A DNA stretch of 64,000 bases from Nitrospirales bacterium (GTDB lineage: Bacteria; Nitrospirota; Nitrospiria; Nitrospirales; UBA8639), in assembly GCA_029261295.1 (NCBI GenBank), contig JAJDBP010000007.1, positions 62,001 to 126,000 of the forward strand, in the 5' to 3' direction. Made by a program: the position numbers and the translations under genes. A model generated the notes under the pieces. The model was not told the origin of the DNA and made no database searches. It saw nothing but the letters and a program-made list of their open reading frames with translations. Below, piece by piece: positions 27,525 to 37,600 of this stretch (positions within the stretch are counted from its first letter, which is position 1; each line of letters begins with the position of its first letter).

Positions 27525-28609
27525 GCGCGGGCTTTCTCCAGAGTACTTTGAAACGCTGCCAGAAATCCCTCAATATTCGCATTGGTCAACGCACCAATAT
27601 TCGCTACCCGAAAAATTTTGTCTGCAAGCTTCCCTTGGCCGGCATAAATGATGTAGCCCTCTTGCTTCAAACCATCGTGAAGTTGCGGATAGGAAACCCC
27701 ATCTGGGAGATTGAAAGCCGTGAGTGTATTGCCTTGTACTTCAGGGGGTAAAACAGCTTGAATGCCCATGTTTTTCATGCCAACTCGAATTGTCGAAGCA
27801 TATCCTTGAAAACGCTTCATTCGATTGGCCACCCCTTCTTCTAACAATTCATCCAGGGCTTCCCGAAAGGCATAATAGACCTGTACCGCGGGAGTAAAAG
27901 GGATTGTCCCACGTTCTTGATCCTCATAATAATTCGCAAGATTCAAATACATAGAGCGCTTGGGGTATTTCATCACCTGCTCCATGAAACCCTTCCGAAC
28001 CAGGACAAACCCCAAACCTGGGAACCCTTGAATACATTTCTGCGAAGCCCCGGCCACCACATAGATCTTACTCCCACCAATATCGAGTGCCTCCCCTCCC
28101 AAGCCACTCACCGAATCCAGCACAAAGACGCGATTTTTGCTATCCACCATTTCCGCAATTTCTTTGACGGGATTGATAAAACCCAGCGTCGTTTCATGAT
28201 GCACCATGGCCACGGTATACACCTCAGGATGTTGGATCATGGCCTTCTCTATCATGTCGATGTTCGGTGTCACCCCCCAATCATATTTCATATCAGGAAC
28301 ACCCAATCGATGCATTTTGATCATGCCTGACAGTCGATCCCCATACACCCCATTGGTGATCACCATGGCCCGTTTCCCCAAAGGCAAACTGGAAAGCAGC
28401 GCCGCTTCAACTGCCGCTGTCCCAGAGCCCGTGAGAATGATTGCCGTATATTCGTCCTCCTCCCCAGGAACAAACGCTTTCAGCAATTTTTGGCGAATAT
28501 CGCCAATCAATTCCGCACATTCCGATTCCCGATGACAAATATCCGGCTGAAGTAAGGCCTGCCGCACGCGATCAGACACATTCACCGGCCCGGGATTTAA
28601 TAAGATCAT
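27521..28609 (-). CDS. 2-aminoethylphosphonate-type aminotransferase (class V, PhnW-like)
   Basis: A 362-residue PLP-dependent class V aminotransferase. It starts with MILLNPGPVNVSDRV, typical of the PhnW / serine-glyoxylate group. The TGSGTAAVEA block, the PLP-contacting D165 (VFVLDSVSGLGG) and the Schiff-base Lys191 (AGASQKCIQGFPGLGF) are present. In phosphonate synthesis such an enzyme runs toward 2-aminoethylphosphonate, aminating phosphonoacetaldehyde. The decarboxylase subunits lie directly upstream. Alanine-glyoxylate aminotransferase activity cannot be excluded on sequence alone, but the neighbours argue for the phosphonate role. Confidence 0.85.
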   Translation of the reverse strand: MILLNPGPVNVSDRVRQALLQPDICHRESECAELIGDIRQKLLKAFVPGEEDEYTAIILTGSGTAAVEAALLSSLPLGKRAMVITNGVYGDRLSGMIKMHRLGVPDMKYDWGVTPNIDMIEKAMIQHPEVYTVAMVHHETTLGFINPVKEIAEMVDSKNRVFVLDSVSGLGGEALDIGGSKIYVVAGASQKCIQGFPGLGFVLVRKGFMEQVMKYPKRSMYLNLANYYEDQERGTIPFTPAVQVYYAFREALDELLEEGVANRMKRFQGYASTIRVGMKNMGIQAVLPPEVQGNTLTAFNLPDGVSYPQLHDGLKQEGYIIYAGQGKLADKIFRVANIGALTNANIEGFLAAFQSTLEKARA

Positions 28610-28657
28610 AGAAACAATTCCTTTATAATAATTTTTCGTGCAAATATATTCGGTGGG

Positions 28658-29239
28658 TTACGACAAGCTCTGCTTAAACCGCTTAGTCATGTCTGCTGGC
28701 GATAACGCAATGCGGTCGGCTTCTTCCAACTGTTCGTTGACTTTGATCAACAAAAAACTTGGCCCAGAATCGGCAAGCATCGTCTTAAACTCATACACGA
28801 TATCTTCCTTTTCCCACACCCGCTCTACATTGACGTAACCAGCCGCTTTGGCCATTTTATCCAACCCCACCGATCGAGAGTACGTAGGTTGATTGCCTGT
28901 CGTCCCATAGACTTCATTATCGAACACCACATGAATGAGATTCTTTGGTTTCAACGCGCCAATCGTCGCCAATGTCCCCAAACCCATCAGGACATTGCCA
29001 TCGCCATCAAAAACCACCACCGTTTTCTGAGGCTGCGCTAAAGCCAGCCCCAATCCGATTCCGGCTGTAACCCCCATCGACCCAATCATATAAAAATTCT
29101 GATCACGGTCACGCAGCTTACATGCCTCACGTGAGGGAAACCCATTACAGACAATAAGGGGCTGGTCGGTCAGCAATTCAAAAATCGCCGCCATCGCTTG
29201 CGCACGACTTTGCATCACCCCTTCTTCAGGACCAATCAT
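28658..29239 (-). CDS. Phosphonopyruvate/sulfopyruvate-type decarboxylase, beta (TPP-binding) subunit
   Basis: A 193-residue protein equal to the C-terminal half of thiamine-diphosphate decarboxylases. The TPP/Mg motif runs from GDGNVLMG to VVFDNEVYGTTG, and GSMGVTAGIGLGLA precedes it. Its partner, the alpha subunit, is encoded 146 bp upstream. Bacterial phosphonopyruvate decarboxylases are usually single chains of about 380 residues, whereas methanogen sulfopyruvate decarboxylase (ComDE) is split as here. The product would be phosphonoacetaldehyde (or sulfoacetaldehyde), feeding the adjacent aminotransferase. Confidence 0.87.
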   Translation of the reverse strand: MIGPEEGVMQSRAQAMAAIFELLTDQPLIVCNGFPSREACKLRDRDQNFYMIGSMGVTAGIGLGLALAQPQKTVVVFDGDGNVLMGLGTLATIGALKPKNLIHVVFDNEVYGTTGNQPTYSRSVGLDKMAKAAGYVNVERVWEKEDIVYEFKTMLADSGPSFLLIKVNEQLEEADRIALSPADMTKRFKQSLS

Positions 29240-29385
29240 CGTTTTTGTTCCCCTATACGAGACCGGTTTAGCATATACACGCTCTCAAAACTTCCTCGCC
29301 CCTTCGGAGAGAGGATTGAGGTAAGGGGCACGCATTAAATAGTCGTGGACCTTCCCAGATTTCAGCATTCACTCGACTAACCACC

Positions 29386-29883
29386 CTACGGCTGCACCGT
29401 CTTCACAATGCCTTTTTTCAAAAGCAGAGCCACCGGGATTCGTTGTTCCATAAAGGTTTTGGCCATCCATTGAAGATCATCTGTAATGGTTTCGGCAGAA
29501 AGCGTCCGGTGAGGAATCTTGATGGTGTCCAAGAGCTTGGTCATCGTCTCGCCCATGACCAAATGCTCCGGAGCGTCTTTTCCTTCAAACCCACGCCAAG
29601 AGACCAACAACAGACAGGGGACTTGATAAATTAAATTCAAGGATTCCAAGACATTCAACGCATTGCCCAAACCAGAATTCTGCATCAGCACCGCTGGGAT
29701 TTTCCCACCGAAATATGCTCCCGCTGCCATCGCCACCGCTTCATCTTCTCGAACAGCAGGGGTATAGATCCGCTCTTCAGTTAAATGGGCAATGATCCCG
29801 CCAAGTATCGTATCCGGTACCCCAGTGAAAAAATCAAACCCAATTCCCTGAAGCCCTTTAACAAAATCGTCCGCTTCTAACAT
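29386..29883 (-). CDS. Phosphonopyruvate/sulfopyruvate-type decarboxylase, alpha (pyrimidine-binding) subunit
   Basis: A 165-residue protein equal to the N-terminal half of TPP decarboxylases. FFTGVPDTIL lies at the start, the TPP-activating Glu is in VREDEAVAMAAGAYFGGK, and MQNSGLGNALN and APEHLVMG follow. It is the first gene of the cluster. No PEP mutase gene (needed to make phosphonopyruvate) lies upstream; the next 400 bp are non-coding. The ATG has only a weak ribosome binding site. Confidence 0.87.
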   Translation of the reverse strand: MLEADDFVKGLQGIGFDFFTGVPDTILGGIIAHLTEERIYTPAVREDEAVAMAAGAYFGGKIPAVLMQNSGLGNALNVLESLNLIYQVPCLLLVSWRGFEGKDAPEHLVMGETMTKLLDTIKIPHRTLSAETITDDLQWMAKTFMEQRIPVALLLKKGIVKTVQP

Positions 29884-30296
29884 CGTGATATATCCAAAAA
29901 ATTACACAATTCTGTTATTCGCCCTCATGAAAACCAGGCGTTCGACAGAGAATTGTTCCGGTTAAAAATACCTACGGGAATGTTGAATGAATAACACCGG
30001 CACCGGCAGAAGAACAACGGGCCGAACAAGGCAGGGATTATAGCCCCCGAGCAGGGCCATTCTCAAGAAACATGACGATCTAAGTTGCGAGAAAAATTCA
30101 GAAAAGAGTAAACTAGCGAATAGTTAAACAATCAGCTAGCACTGAAAAGGCATCATCCCCAACAAGCCCGTAAACATAAGGCAGGCACACAAGGGCGAGA
30201 CTGATCTTCCCCTCCATTGTAAGGAGGGGTGAGGGGAGGTAGAAGCCTCAAAGCGTCACAAGGCTATCATCGAACCCATTGCCACCTAAATTAGAT
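29884..30296. other. Divergent intergenic region
   Basis: Presumably holds the promoters of the phosphonate-lipid cluster and of queF. A G/C-rich palindrome lies at 30209-30229. I looked for a preQ1 riboswitch ahead of queF and did not see one. Confidence 0.45.
30209..30229. repeat. Perfect inverted repeat, 7-bp arms
   Basis: CCCCTCC (30209-30215) and GGAGGGG (30223-30229) flank a 7-nt loop, followed by TGAGGGGAGG. There is no T-run, so it is not a standard terminator. The form resembles short dispersed extragenic repeats; copy number in the genome is unknown. Confidence 0.45.
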
Positions 30297-30698
30297 ATGA
30301 AATCCACAAAACGCCCCTCGAAATCAGCCTATACGGAACAGCATGCCCAAAGTGGCCTCACGGCCAAGTTGCCACGATTGGAAACATGGCCCAATCAATA
30401 CTCTGGCTACGTCATCACCATAGAAATACCAGAATATACGGCGATCTGCCCTAAAACCGGCTTGCCAGATTTCGGAACCATTCAGCTCACCTATATGCCA
30501 GATCAATCGTGCATCGAACTCAAATCACTCAAAGTTTATATGCACGGCTACCGCAATCTCGGCATCTTCTACGAAAATGCGGTCAACAAAATTTTGGCCG
30601 ATATCGTCAAAGCCTGCAAACCCATCTCCGCCACCGTCGTTGGCGAATTCACCGCCCGAGGCGGCCTCAGCAGCACCATCGAAGCTTCCTACCCATAA
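30297..30698 (+). CDS. queF: NADPH-dependent 7-cyano-7-deazaguanine reductase
   Basis: A 133-residue type I (single-domain, YkvM-like) QueF that reduces preQ0 to preQ1 in queuosine biosynthesis. The catalytic Cys is in TAICPKTGLPDFG, with the conserved Asp in PDF. The NADPH/substrate motif is SLKVYMHGYRNLGIFYEN. The first ATG (30297) is chosen; an upstream TTG in frame has no support. It is isolated, and no queC, queD, queE or tgt is in the window. Confidence 0.92.
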   Translation: MKSTKRPSKSAYTEQHAQSGLTAKLPRLETWPNQYSGYVITIEIPEYTAICPKTGLPDFGTIQLTYMPDQSCIELKSLKVYMHGYRNLGIFYENAVNKILADIVKACKPISATVVGEFTARGGLSSTIEASYP

Positions 30699-30927
30699 CA
30701 ACACTCTATCTAGGCCTAACACGCAACGCTCACCCAAAAGAACCTAGCCTAAATCCACTCCCAGGACTTTATAAGTTTCTTGGTAGTTCTTTCCCGTATT
30801 AGCAAGAATTCCTACATCATACCGATGGTAGATTCAGACTAAACTTGTCCATATTTTGCTATTTGGCCAAATTTATTCGGTGGTGGGTAATGAATAACAA
30901 ATAACTACATCAAGGAATAGGGTGTTT

Positions 30928-31635
30928 ATGCACAATAGAAAAAAGCCCAGATTCCTTTTCAGAATTGGACTTACCATTATTTTTTCAGCAAACATTTCGT
31001 TTGCACAACTGAGCACCACCACGACCTTTGAAGGAATTCTCCACAGTACCGTTACCCAAAAAGGAAAAACTTCTAAAGGTAGAATTTACATTAAAGGTCA
31101 AAAGGTGAGAATCGATTTGGTTTCACCTTCTACCAATCAACCAATAACCATTCTCTTAAATGCCGAAAAACAGAGGGGGTTCTACTTGGACTCCTTGGAC
31201 AAAACTGCTGATGAGATTGACCTCTTCAAATCCGAACAATCCTCTCAAAAAACACTGAGTACTCCTACCTGTTGTATCGAAACGGGTAATACTGAAATCA
31301 TTGCTGGGTATTTAGCGAAAGAAACTCTTTTTCATTATGAAGACGGACGCACGGATGAAAGTTGGACTTCGCCTCAATTCGAAATTTCTGAAAATGTTGT
31401 GCGTGCAATTCAAGCGTTGTGCAATGGAACACCGAAAAATGAAATGAGCAAGGCACCCCATCCCCACTTTGTCCCGCTTCGCACCATCCGCAAACTTTCC
31501 GATCAAACCATTTGGTCCTATCAGGAAGTTGAAAAAATCGAACTCGGCCATATAAGTGAGACTCTATTCGAAATTCCTAAAGACTTCCAGATTCATCAAC
31601 TAGAATCCCTGAATCAAACGTCCACCAAAAATTGA
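30928..31635 (+). CDS. Exported protein, DUF4412-like
   Basis: A protein of about 235 residues with a basic N-terminus and a signal peptide ending near SFAQ. The mature part begins TTTFEGILHSTVTQKGKTSKGRIYIKG and continues KVRIDLVSP, a pattern typical of DUF4412 / outer-membrane lipoprotein-sorting-like beta-barrel folds. Two adjacent cysteines (TCC) lie mid-protein. The ATG at 30928 is preferred over the GTG two codons upstream. Function unknown; a periplasmic lipid- or protein-binding role is possible. Confidence 0.65.
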   Translation: MHNRKKPRFLFRIGLTIIFSANISFAQLSTTTTFEGILHSTVTQKGKTSKGRIYIKGQKVRIDLVSPSTNQPITILLNAEKQRGFYLDSLDKTADEIDLFKSEQSSQKTLSTPTCCIETGNTEIIAGYLAKETLFHYEDGRTDESWTSPQFEISENVVRAIQALCNGTPKNEMSKAPHPHFVPLRTIRKLSDQTIWSYQEVEKIELGHISETLFEIPKDFQIHQLESLNQTSTKN

Positions 31636-31840
31636 TTAATTAGCATTTGGGAGCCCCATTTCTTCCCTACCAAAAGTTTTAGAGTGAATTCCCTGAACAA
31701 TAAAATTCAAGAAGGTTCCTGGCACCTTGATAAAAACGTCCAACTCTCCCAGACTTGTCGGTAGAGCTTTCAATCTTTCAAGATTTACAAGCTAATGCCC
31801 GAAGCTTCCTGATAGTTACTCCCATCATTAAAGAACTAAA

Positions 31841-32281
31841 ATGCGACATTCTGAAGTACTTCTGCTACCCATCCTAATGTTTATGGACTATTTCCTCACC
31901 GTTCTGGGCGCCAAGTACAGAGAAAGGAAGTACGGGGAACACTTTAAGACTCCACACTATGAACTGAATCCTATCTTTCAAAAAGCCATATCTCAAAAAC
32001 AGTGGATTAATCCTTTTCACATAGTTTCAACGATTTTGTCTTCGGGATTATTGCTTGTCCTCATCCAATTAGAATATTTTTCCTATCCATTGATTGATTT
32101 CTTGCTAGGGTGTCTGTTCGTTTTTTTCGGTATAGTTATTGGGAGACATCTATCAAGTCTATGTATTTTCAGATACTTGCTTAAAAACCCTCAAGAAATT
32201 TCCGGACAAATCACAATGACACATTCTTTGGGCTTGTCTCTCTCAATTTTCCAGAGTTTGGTGATAATATATTTCCCATGA
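31841..32281 (+). CDS. Small membrane protein of unknown function
   Basis: A 146-residue protein with about four transmembrane helices and a conserved-looking MFMDYFLTVLGAK...ELNPIFQ segment. No family recognised with confidence; it is similar in style to DUF5658-like small membrane proteins. Its stop codon overlaps the ATG of a 45-codon frame, suggesting a coupled pair. Confidence 0.55.
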   Translation: MRHSEVLLLPILMFMDYFLTVLGAKYRERKYGEHFKTPHYELNPIFQKAISQKQWINPFHIVSTILSSGLLLVLIQLEYFSYPLIDFLLGCLFVFFGIVIGRHLSSLCIFRYLLKNPQEISGQITMTHSLGLSLSIFQSLVIIYFP

Positions 32282-32415
32282 TTTTGATAAGTATTTTCTC
32301 GCCCTCCTATTTTGTTCTGGGTGGACTGCTCGGAGCGATTCTTCACCTATCCATACATTGGATATGGATTAGACAGCATAAAAGAGCATTATCCAACAAC
32401 TTTGTCGCTCAATAA
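32278..32415 (+). CDS. Putative 45-residue membrane peptide
   Basis: A short frame beginning at an ATGA that overlaps the preceding stop codon. It encodes one hydrophobic helix (SYFVLGGLLGAILHLSIHWIW) followed by a basic tail (RQHKRALSNN). The stop/start overlap and the positive-inside tail support translation. Nothing else is known about it. Confidence 0.4.
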   Translation: MILISIFSPSYFVLGGLLGAILHLSIHWIWIRQHKRALSNNFVAQ

Positions 32416-32636
32416 TATTTTGATTTAGGGGTTAAGACTGTTGTTGCGAGATTCAATTTACCATGTATCCCAACATGGCCATGAAAGACTTCTCAGGAAG
32501 GTGTACGGAATCTAGCGGAGTGGAACCCATCAGCACTTAAGAAAACGCTTGGATCCTGAGAAGAAGAGACTAGTCCCACTTTCCCCATTCCTAACAAACA
32601 ACAAAAGATCTGCACCCCTTCAAGGAGAGCACCGAA

Positions 32637-34184
32637 TTAGCCTACGCAATAGTACATCCATGCCGCCTCATCGGTGTTAGCCAGGATCGCCCGCTCCTCC
32701 TGTTTCCCAGGTCCAGTCATGCCTTCCAACACCACATACCACCGAACAGGGTCAGGGACCTCTGCATGAGGAATCTTAGGATTGAAGACCAGCAGCTCTG
32801 GTCCAAACGGAGGAAAAAGCTGAGGAAAATCTTTTTGTTCAACCAAAACCCTGCTCTCATCATCCTTCTCGTAATAGAGGGAAACGGTCCCGTCACTAAA
32901 GTTCAAATCTGACGGAATGGTAAACTCCACATGGAGAATGCCATCCGGGGACCCTGCGTCAGGCGGCGGTCCACACTCTACGGTGGGGGGGTCTGCAAAA
33001 ATTTCGAATTCGTGGTCACTAGGATCCTGTACATTAGGCTCAAATGTATATTGTGGGCGAAAGAAGTAGGTCAGGACCGCGGCAGAGTAGTCGATAGCGC
33101 GGGGAATGAGATTTTGGGCTTGGGCATCGTAAACGGCATCATCTAATTCTAGTTTGCCAATCAAGTCAAAATACGTATTGGTGAGTAAAAATTGCGCAGC
33201 AGCTTGATTGCTGGTGAGTTTGGCCGCGCGTGCGGCAGGGAAGGTGGAACTTCCAAGACGAGGAAGAGTCAAATAAGGAAGGTTGGATAGACCTGGGACT
33301 AATTCGGTAACATCAGGAAAGGGGAACAAAACCAAAGTACTTTGACCAGGAATGGTGTCATCACTGAAAAAATTCGCATTGGTAAATTCCGCAATACCTA
33401 CATCGGTTCCAAGCGTGGCTCCTGGATTCCCCCCATTATATGTGTTCCTATCAAAGAGATTGGAAAAAGGCTCACTTCTTATGGCACCTTCAGTCTCTAA
33501 GAGAGAGGAGGCCGGAGTAAAGAATGTTGCGCCTGGATAGGAACTCACACTTTGCCGAGCCATATAATCATGTAAGCCATCCACATCTCCTATGCCACCA
33601 AGAGAAAGATGATCATCATTCCGAACATGTGAAGGATTAGCAGAATCTTGCAGGAGATGCATTAGTTGCCCCAAAGCCCGGAACGTCTTGCCCCAATATT
33701 CATCCCGCTCCGTTTTTGTTTCAGACGTTAGCGCTTTAAAATAATACTCGCGAGCATCGTTCCAGGAATAGTGGCCAAAACTTTGTTCCCCGACTGCGGC
33801 AAGACTCCAATCGATGGCAGATGTACCACTCAACGCAGCTTCTAAACCCCTATTGTTTAAAGCATCATGAAAGTGATTTAGGAATCTGGGTAAGGTATCT
33901 TCAAAATCACTGCCTTCAATCATCCATTGTCTGACAGTTTTTTCATTTACCACTTCATCTAAGCCATTTTCCAAGCCCAGGTTGTTCTTAAGATAGCTAT
34001 TTAAAATGTCTATCTTGATATTGATAGCCTGTTCGGTCAGTTCTTTATGGGTGACGATTTCCCAAGCCAACACTGGAAGACTGCTCGCTATATTCCCCAC
34101 GATTAATATAATGCCAAGACAAATCATCTTTCCACAGGGAAGGGATCTTTGTGGTCGAGGCCAGAGTTCGATAAAGAATTTCAT
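32637..34184 (-). CDS. Exported zinc-dependent phospholipase C / P1-nuclease-like protein
   Basis: A 515-residue protein with a signal peptide (about 18-41, ending VLAW). The mature N-terminus carries a Trp followed by EIVTHKELTEQAI, then FLNHFHD and LMHLLQDSANPSHVRNDDH. This metal-ligand arrangement (N-terminal Trp, several His/Asp) is typical of zinc-dependent phospholipase C and S1/P1 nucleases. The C-terminal third is a beta-rich domain with several prolines. Activity on phospholipids is inferred from the family; the substrate is unknown. It stands alone. Confidence 0.75.
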   Translation of the reverse strand: MKFFIELWPRPQRSLPCGKMICLGIILIVGNIASSLPVLAWEIVTHKELTEQAINIKIDILNSYLKNNLGLENGLDEVVNEKTVRQWMIEGSDFEDTLPRFLNHFHDALNNRGLEAALSGTSAIDWSLAAVGEQSFGHYSWNDAREYYFKALTSETKTERDEYWGKTFRALGQLMHLLQDSANPSHVRNDDHLSLGGIGDVDGLHDYMARQSVSSYPGATFFTPASSLLETEGAIRSEPFSNLFDRNTYNGGNPGATLGTDVGIAEFTNANFFSDDTIPGQSTLVLFPFPDVTELVPGLSNLPYLTLPRLGSSTFPAARAAKLTSNQAAAQFLLTNTYFDLIGKLELDDAVYDAQAQNLIPRAIDYSAAVLTYFFRPQYTFEPNVQDPSDHEFEIFADPPTVECGPPPDAGSPDGILHVEFTIPSDLNFSDGTVSLYYEKDDESRVLVEQKDFPQLFPPFGPELLVFNPKIPHAEVPDPVRWYVVLEGMTGPGKQEERAILANTDEAAWMYYCVG

Positions 34185-34305
34185 TTTGTACTTCCTCTCA
34201 TGTTCATTCCCTTATCCATTATTCTATTCCTACCTTCCTCATCCTCAATATTAGTTTGTTTCACTTGAGCACTATCTCTATCCCATTCCGAACAGATCAT
34301 CCCTC

Positions 34306-34596
34306 TTAGGACGATTGCCGTACCCAATCACCGATCCAGCCAATTAACCAACCCAAAAACGCATACATCAGAGTTCCCAAAATATACAAAGTTGGGCCAA
34401 ATATGTTTTCCCATGGCCCAATGAAACTACTCCAGAGATATAAAATTGGGAAGTCCATATAAAGCAGAATAAAACCTGGACCTTCTCCGCCTTCAAGTAC
34501 GGCTCTCGCAAGAATCAAAAGATGTAGTCCCCCCCCTACAGAGGCTCCAATAATTCGGAAGATGTATTTCCGTAAGAATTTGTCAAAGGATGTCAC
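34306..34596 (-). CDS. Small membrane protein
   Basis: A 96-residue protein with two to three hydrophobic segments and a Gly/Trp-rich C-terminal helix (FLGWLIGWIGDWV). The GTG start follows AAGGAGGAGTAG, a strong ribosome binding site. It begins 41 nt after the stop of the PKD-repeat protein gene on the same strand and may be co-transcribed. No family recognised. Confidence 0.6.
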   Translation of the reverse strand: MTSFDKFLRKYIFRIIGASVGGGLHLLILARAVLEGGEGPGFILLYMDFPILYLWSSFIGPWENIFGPTLYILGTLMYAFLGWLIGWIGDWVRQSS

Positions 34597-34637
34597 CTAC
34601 TCCTCCTTGGATATGAGTGCGTGAGACACTTCTCTTC

Positions 34638-37600
34638 TTAATAATTCCTAATCCGCCATTGACCATCTGTGTCCAAGACGAATTCCACCTCTAATGGGAA
34701 TTGTATCGCCCCCATGGTAATAGGATGCGCGGATGCCCCGATCACACGTCGCCCCCGTCCATCTGTGAGTTGCAGTGGCACATTAAAGGTGGTGGCCAAT
34801 TCGCCCAGATGATCCTTCAACACGGTCCAGTCATGGCCCATGACCTCGCGTTTTCTGGAATGAATATGTGTGAGTGCTTGTTCGATGTTGCCCTGTACTA
34901 AGGCATCCATCATGCCCGACCATTCGGCGTTCAGCATGTCCTCGAACGCCACGGGATCTTCCACTAGCACAACCGCAGTCGCTTCAAATGTATCGCCCGC
35001 ATCATCGGTGACGATCACTTTCGGCTGATAAAGACCCGGCTGCGTGAAGGTCACGTTTTGTTCCAGGAGATCTGGTCCCTGCGCATCAATGATGCCATCG
35101 CCTTGATAATCCCATTGAATCTGGGTCACAAGCTGCTGAATATCAATCGACACCCGCATTGTCACCTCGCTGGATGCGACATTCCGGTCTGGCGAGACTC
35201 GAAACTGCACCTGATTATTCGGCGCTTCCGTGGCCTGGACTTGCATCGATGTCGTAGCTCGAGCCCCACAGGTATTTGTGGCTTCCGCAACGACGGTGGT
35301 CGGCCCAAGAGTGCCCGTACCTTCTCGAACAGGCAGCCCATCTACCGCATAGGCAGAGCCAAAGACTTTGGCCACTTGTTGATTCACCACAACGCCCACT
35401 GTGCTCGTACTACTGGTTGTCACCATACCGCTCACCACCATGGTTGGTTGGTTGATGGTAGCATCCGCTAGTGGAGCGTCAATGTTAATGCTCAAACAAT
35501 TGGCCGTACACACAATAAAGGCTTGCACCTGTGCGCCGATTGGGCCTTGAAGGTGGACATCCAACTCATTGATGGCTTGAACAGCAATAGGCTGAGTGAT
35601 TTGACTATGCTCTCCTGTAAAGTTTTCGGCGCTGATCACTTCCACTCCATTCAACAGCACGGTGCCTTGGCTTATCCGATTTGCTCCTCCAGCCATGCCG
35701 TTAATAACGACCAATTCGTATTGGGCTGATAATTCACAATTCGAAAAACTCGCGTTGAATATTTCTTCATCTGTGGTCTGTTTGACCCATTCATTGGGTC
35801 CCCACAAGGGATCAAGATGGGTCGGCAAGGCAGACGACAAGGTGACCCTTCCGCTCACGCTATTGGTATTGCCTTGGCTATCTGTTCCGTTCACGACAAT
35901 CGTGTTGCTCCCTTCCTGTAAGACAATCCCATCGGCCACAAACACTCCACTTGTCACTATCGCAGGGAACCCGTTAACCGTCACAGTGGCGTTAGAATCA
36001 CTAACAAATCCTGTCGCCGTGATCGGACTGAAGGCCACGACCGTGCCATCAACCGGACTATTGAGAATCAAACTTGGCAAGCTTGGCAGAGGATTCTCCA
36101 GGGCATTAATGACCACTGTATCCAACGTACTTGAAGCTATCCCATCTGACACGACTAATTGCACGACATAGGTGCCAGGGAGATTCGGGATAAAAGTCGG
36201 TTGGGCAAACGTTGGATTGAGAAGGGAGGTAGTGCTGCCGGCAGGTTGACTGCTTAACAACCACTGAAAAGTCAGGGGATCTCCATCGTCAGCATAAGAA
36301 CCGGCTCCGTTGAGGAATACAAGCGATTGAACCGGCACGATTTGATCAGGGCCAGCTTCAGCAATCGGAAGGATATTTTCCGTCGTGATCGTAACCGTAG
36401 CGGGGATACTATTTTCTTGCCCGTCATTGACGATGAGCTGGACCACATATAACCCAGTGAGATCGGCGACAAAATTTGGTGCCTCAACCGTGGGATTTGA
36501 TAAATTTGCGGAACTCCCTTCCGGCAGCGAAGTAATTGCCCATTGAAAGGTCAGAGCATCACCATCTACGTCATGAGATTGGCTACCATCTAACTGTACC
36601 GTCGAACCAGGTGCCACGTTTTGGTCAGAACCAGGGGCGGCAACCGGCGCTGAATTCAGCGTATTGATCATCATCGTATCCACCACACTGTCCAGATTCC
36701 CATCGTTCACCACCAGTTGCACCACGTAGGTGCCAGATTCATCAACTGTAAAACTAGGGGTCATAGACGTCGCGTCGGAAAGGGCTGCTAGGCTTTCTAT
36801 AGGTTTGGAAACGAATGCCCATGAAAATGATAGATGATCATTGTCGTCATCCTGCGAACCAGTACCATCTAATAAAGCCAATTGGGTAACAAAGACTGTC
36901 TGATTCGGTCCAGCATTAGCCACTGGCGCCGAATTCACCGTCATAATCGTGACGAAATCAACATCACTCGCTAGAGCTCCATCATTGACGGTGAGTAGTA
37001 CAACATACGTCCCAGGAAGGTCTGCAACAAAAGTCGGCATCACCACGTTAGGATCTGAGAGAGTGGCCATACTCCCGCCTGGCTTCGCACTTAAATCCCA
37101 AAGAAAGGAAAGCGTGTCTCCGTCTACATCACTTGAGCCGCTTCCATCTAGGTAAACCATGTCTAATAATTGCACTGTTTGATTAAGCCCGGCCTCTGAT
37201 ACAGGAGCAGAATTCAGGGTTGAAATGCTGACCAAATCAGGCAAACTGTCCACCGTGCCATCATTTACCATTAATTGAACAACATACGCCCCTGGCAGAT
37301 CTGGAACAAAGCTAGGATTCACGGCTACGTCATTTAATAATCCCGTTGAACTGCCATTTGGGGATGATACTAGTATCCATTGATACGTCAGAGGATCCCC
37401 ATCATCATCTATCGAATGGCTTCCATTTAAAACCACCGTCATGCCTACTTGAAAAGATTGATCAGGGCCTGCGTCCGCCCTAGGCGGAATGTTCTCTCCT
37501 GTCGGGAAACCTGTCTCACCTAAATGATTGACGACAAATTGAAGATCGTCATTATCGACATCCCCATCGCCATCAGTATCGGCTACAGCAAATAGGCATT

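Noticed and set aside
30100-30296. preQ1 riboswitch ahead of queF
   Set aside because: The expected short C-rich stem and A-rich tail pattern is absent.
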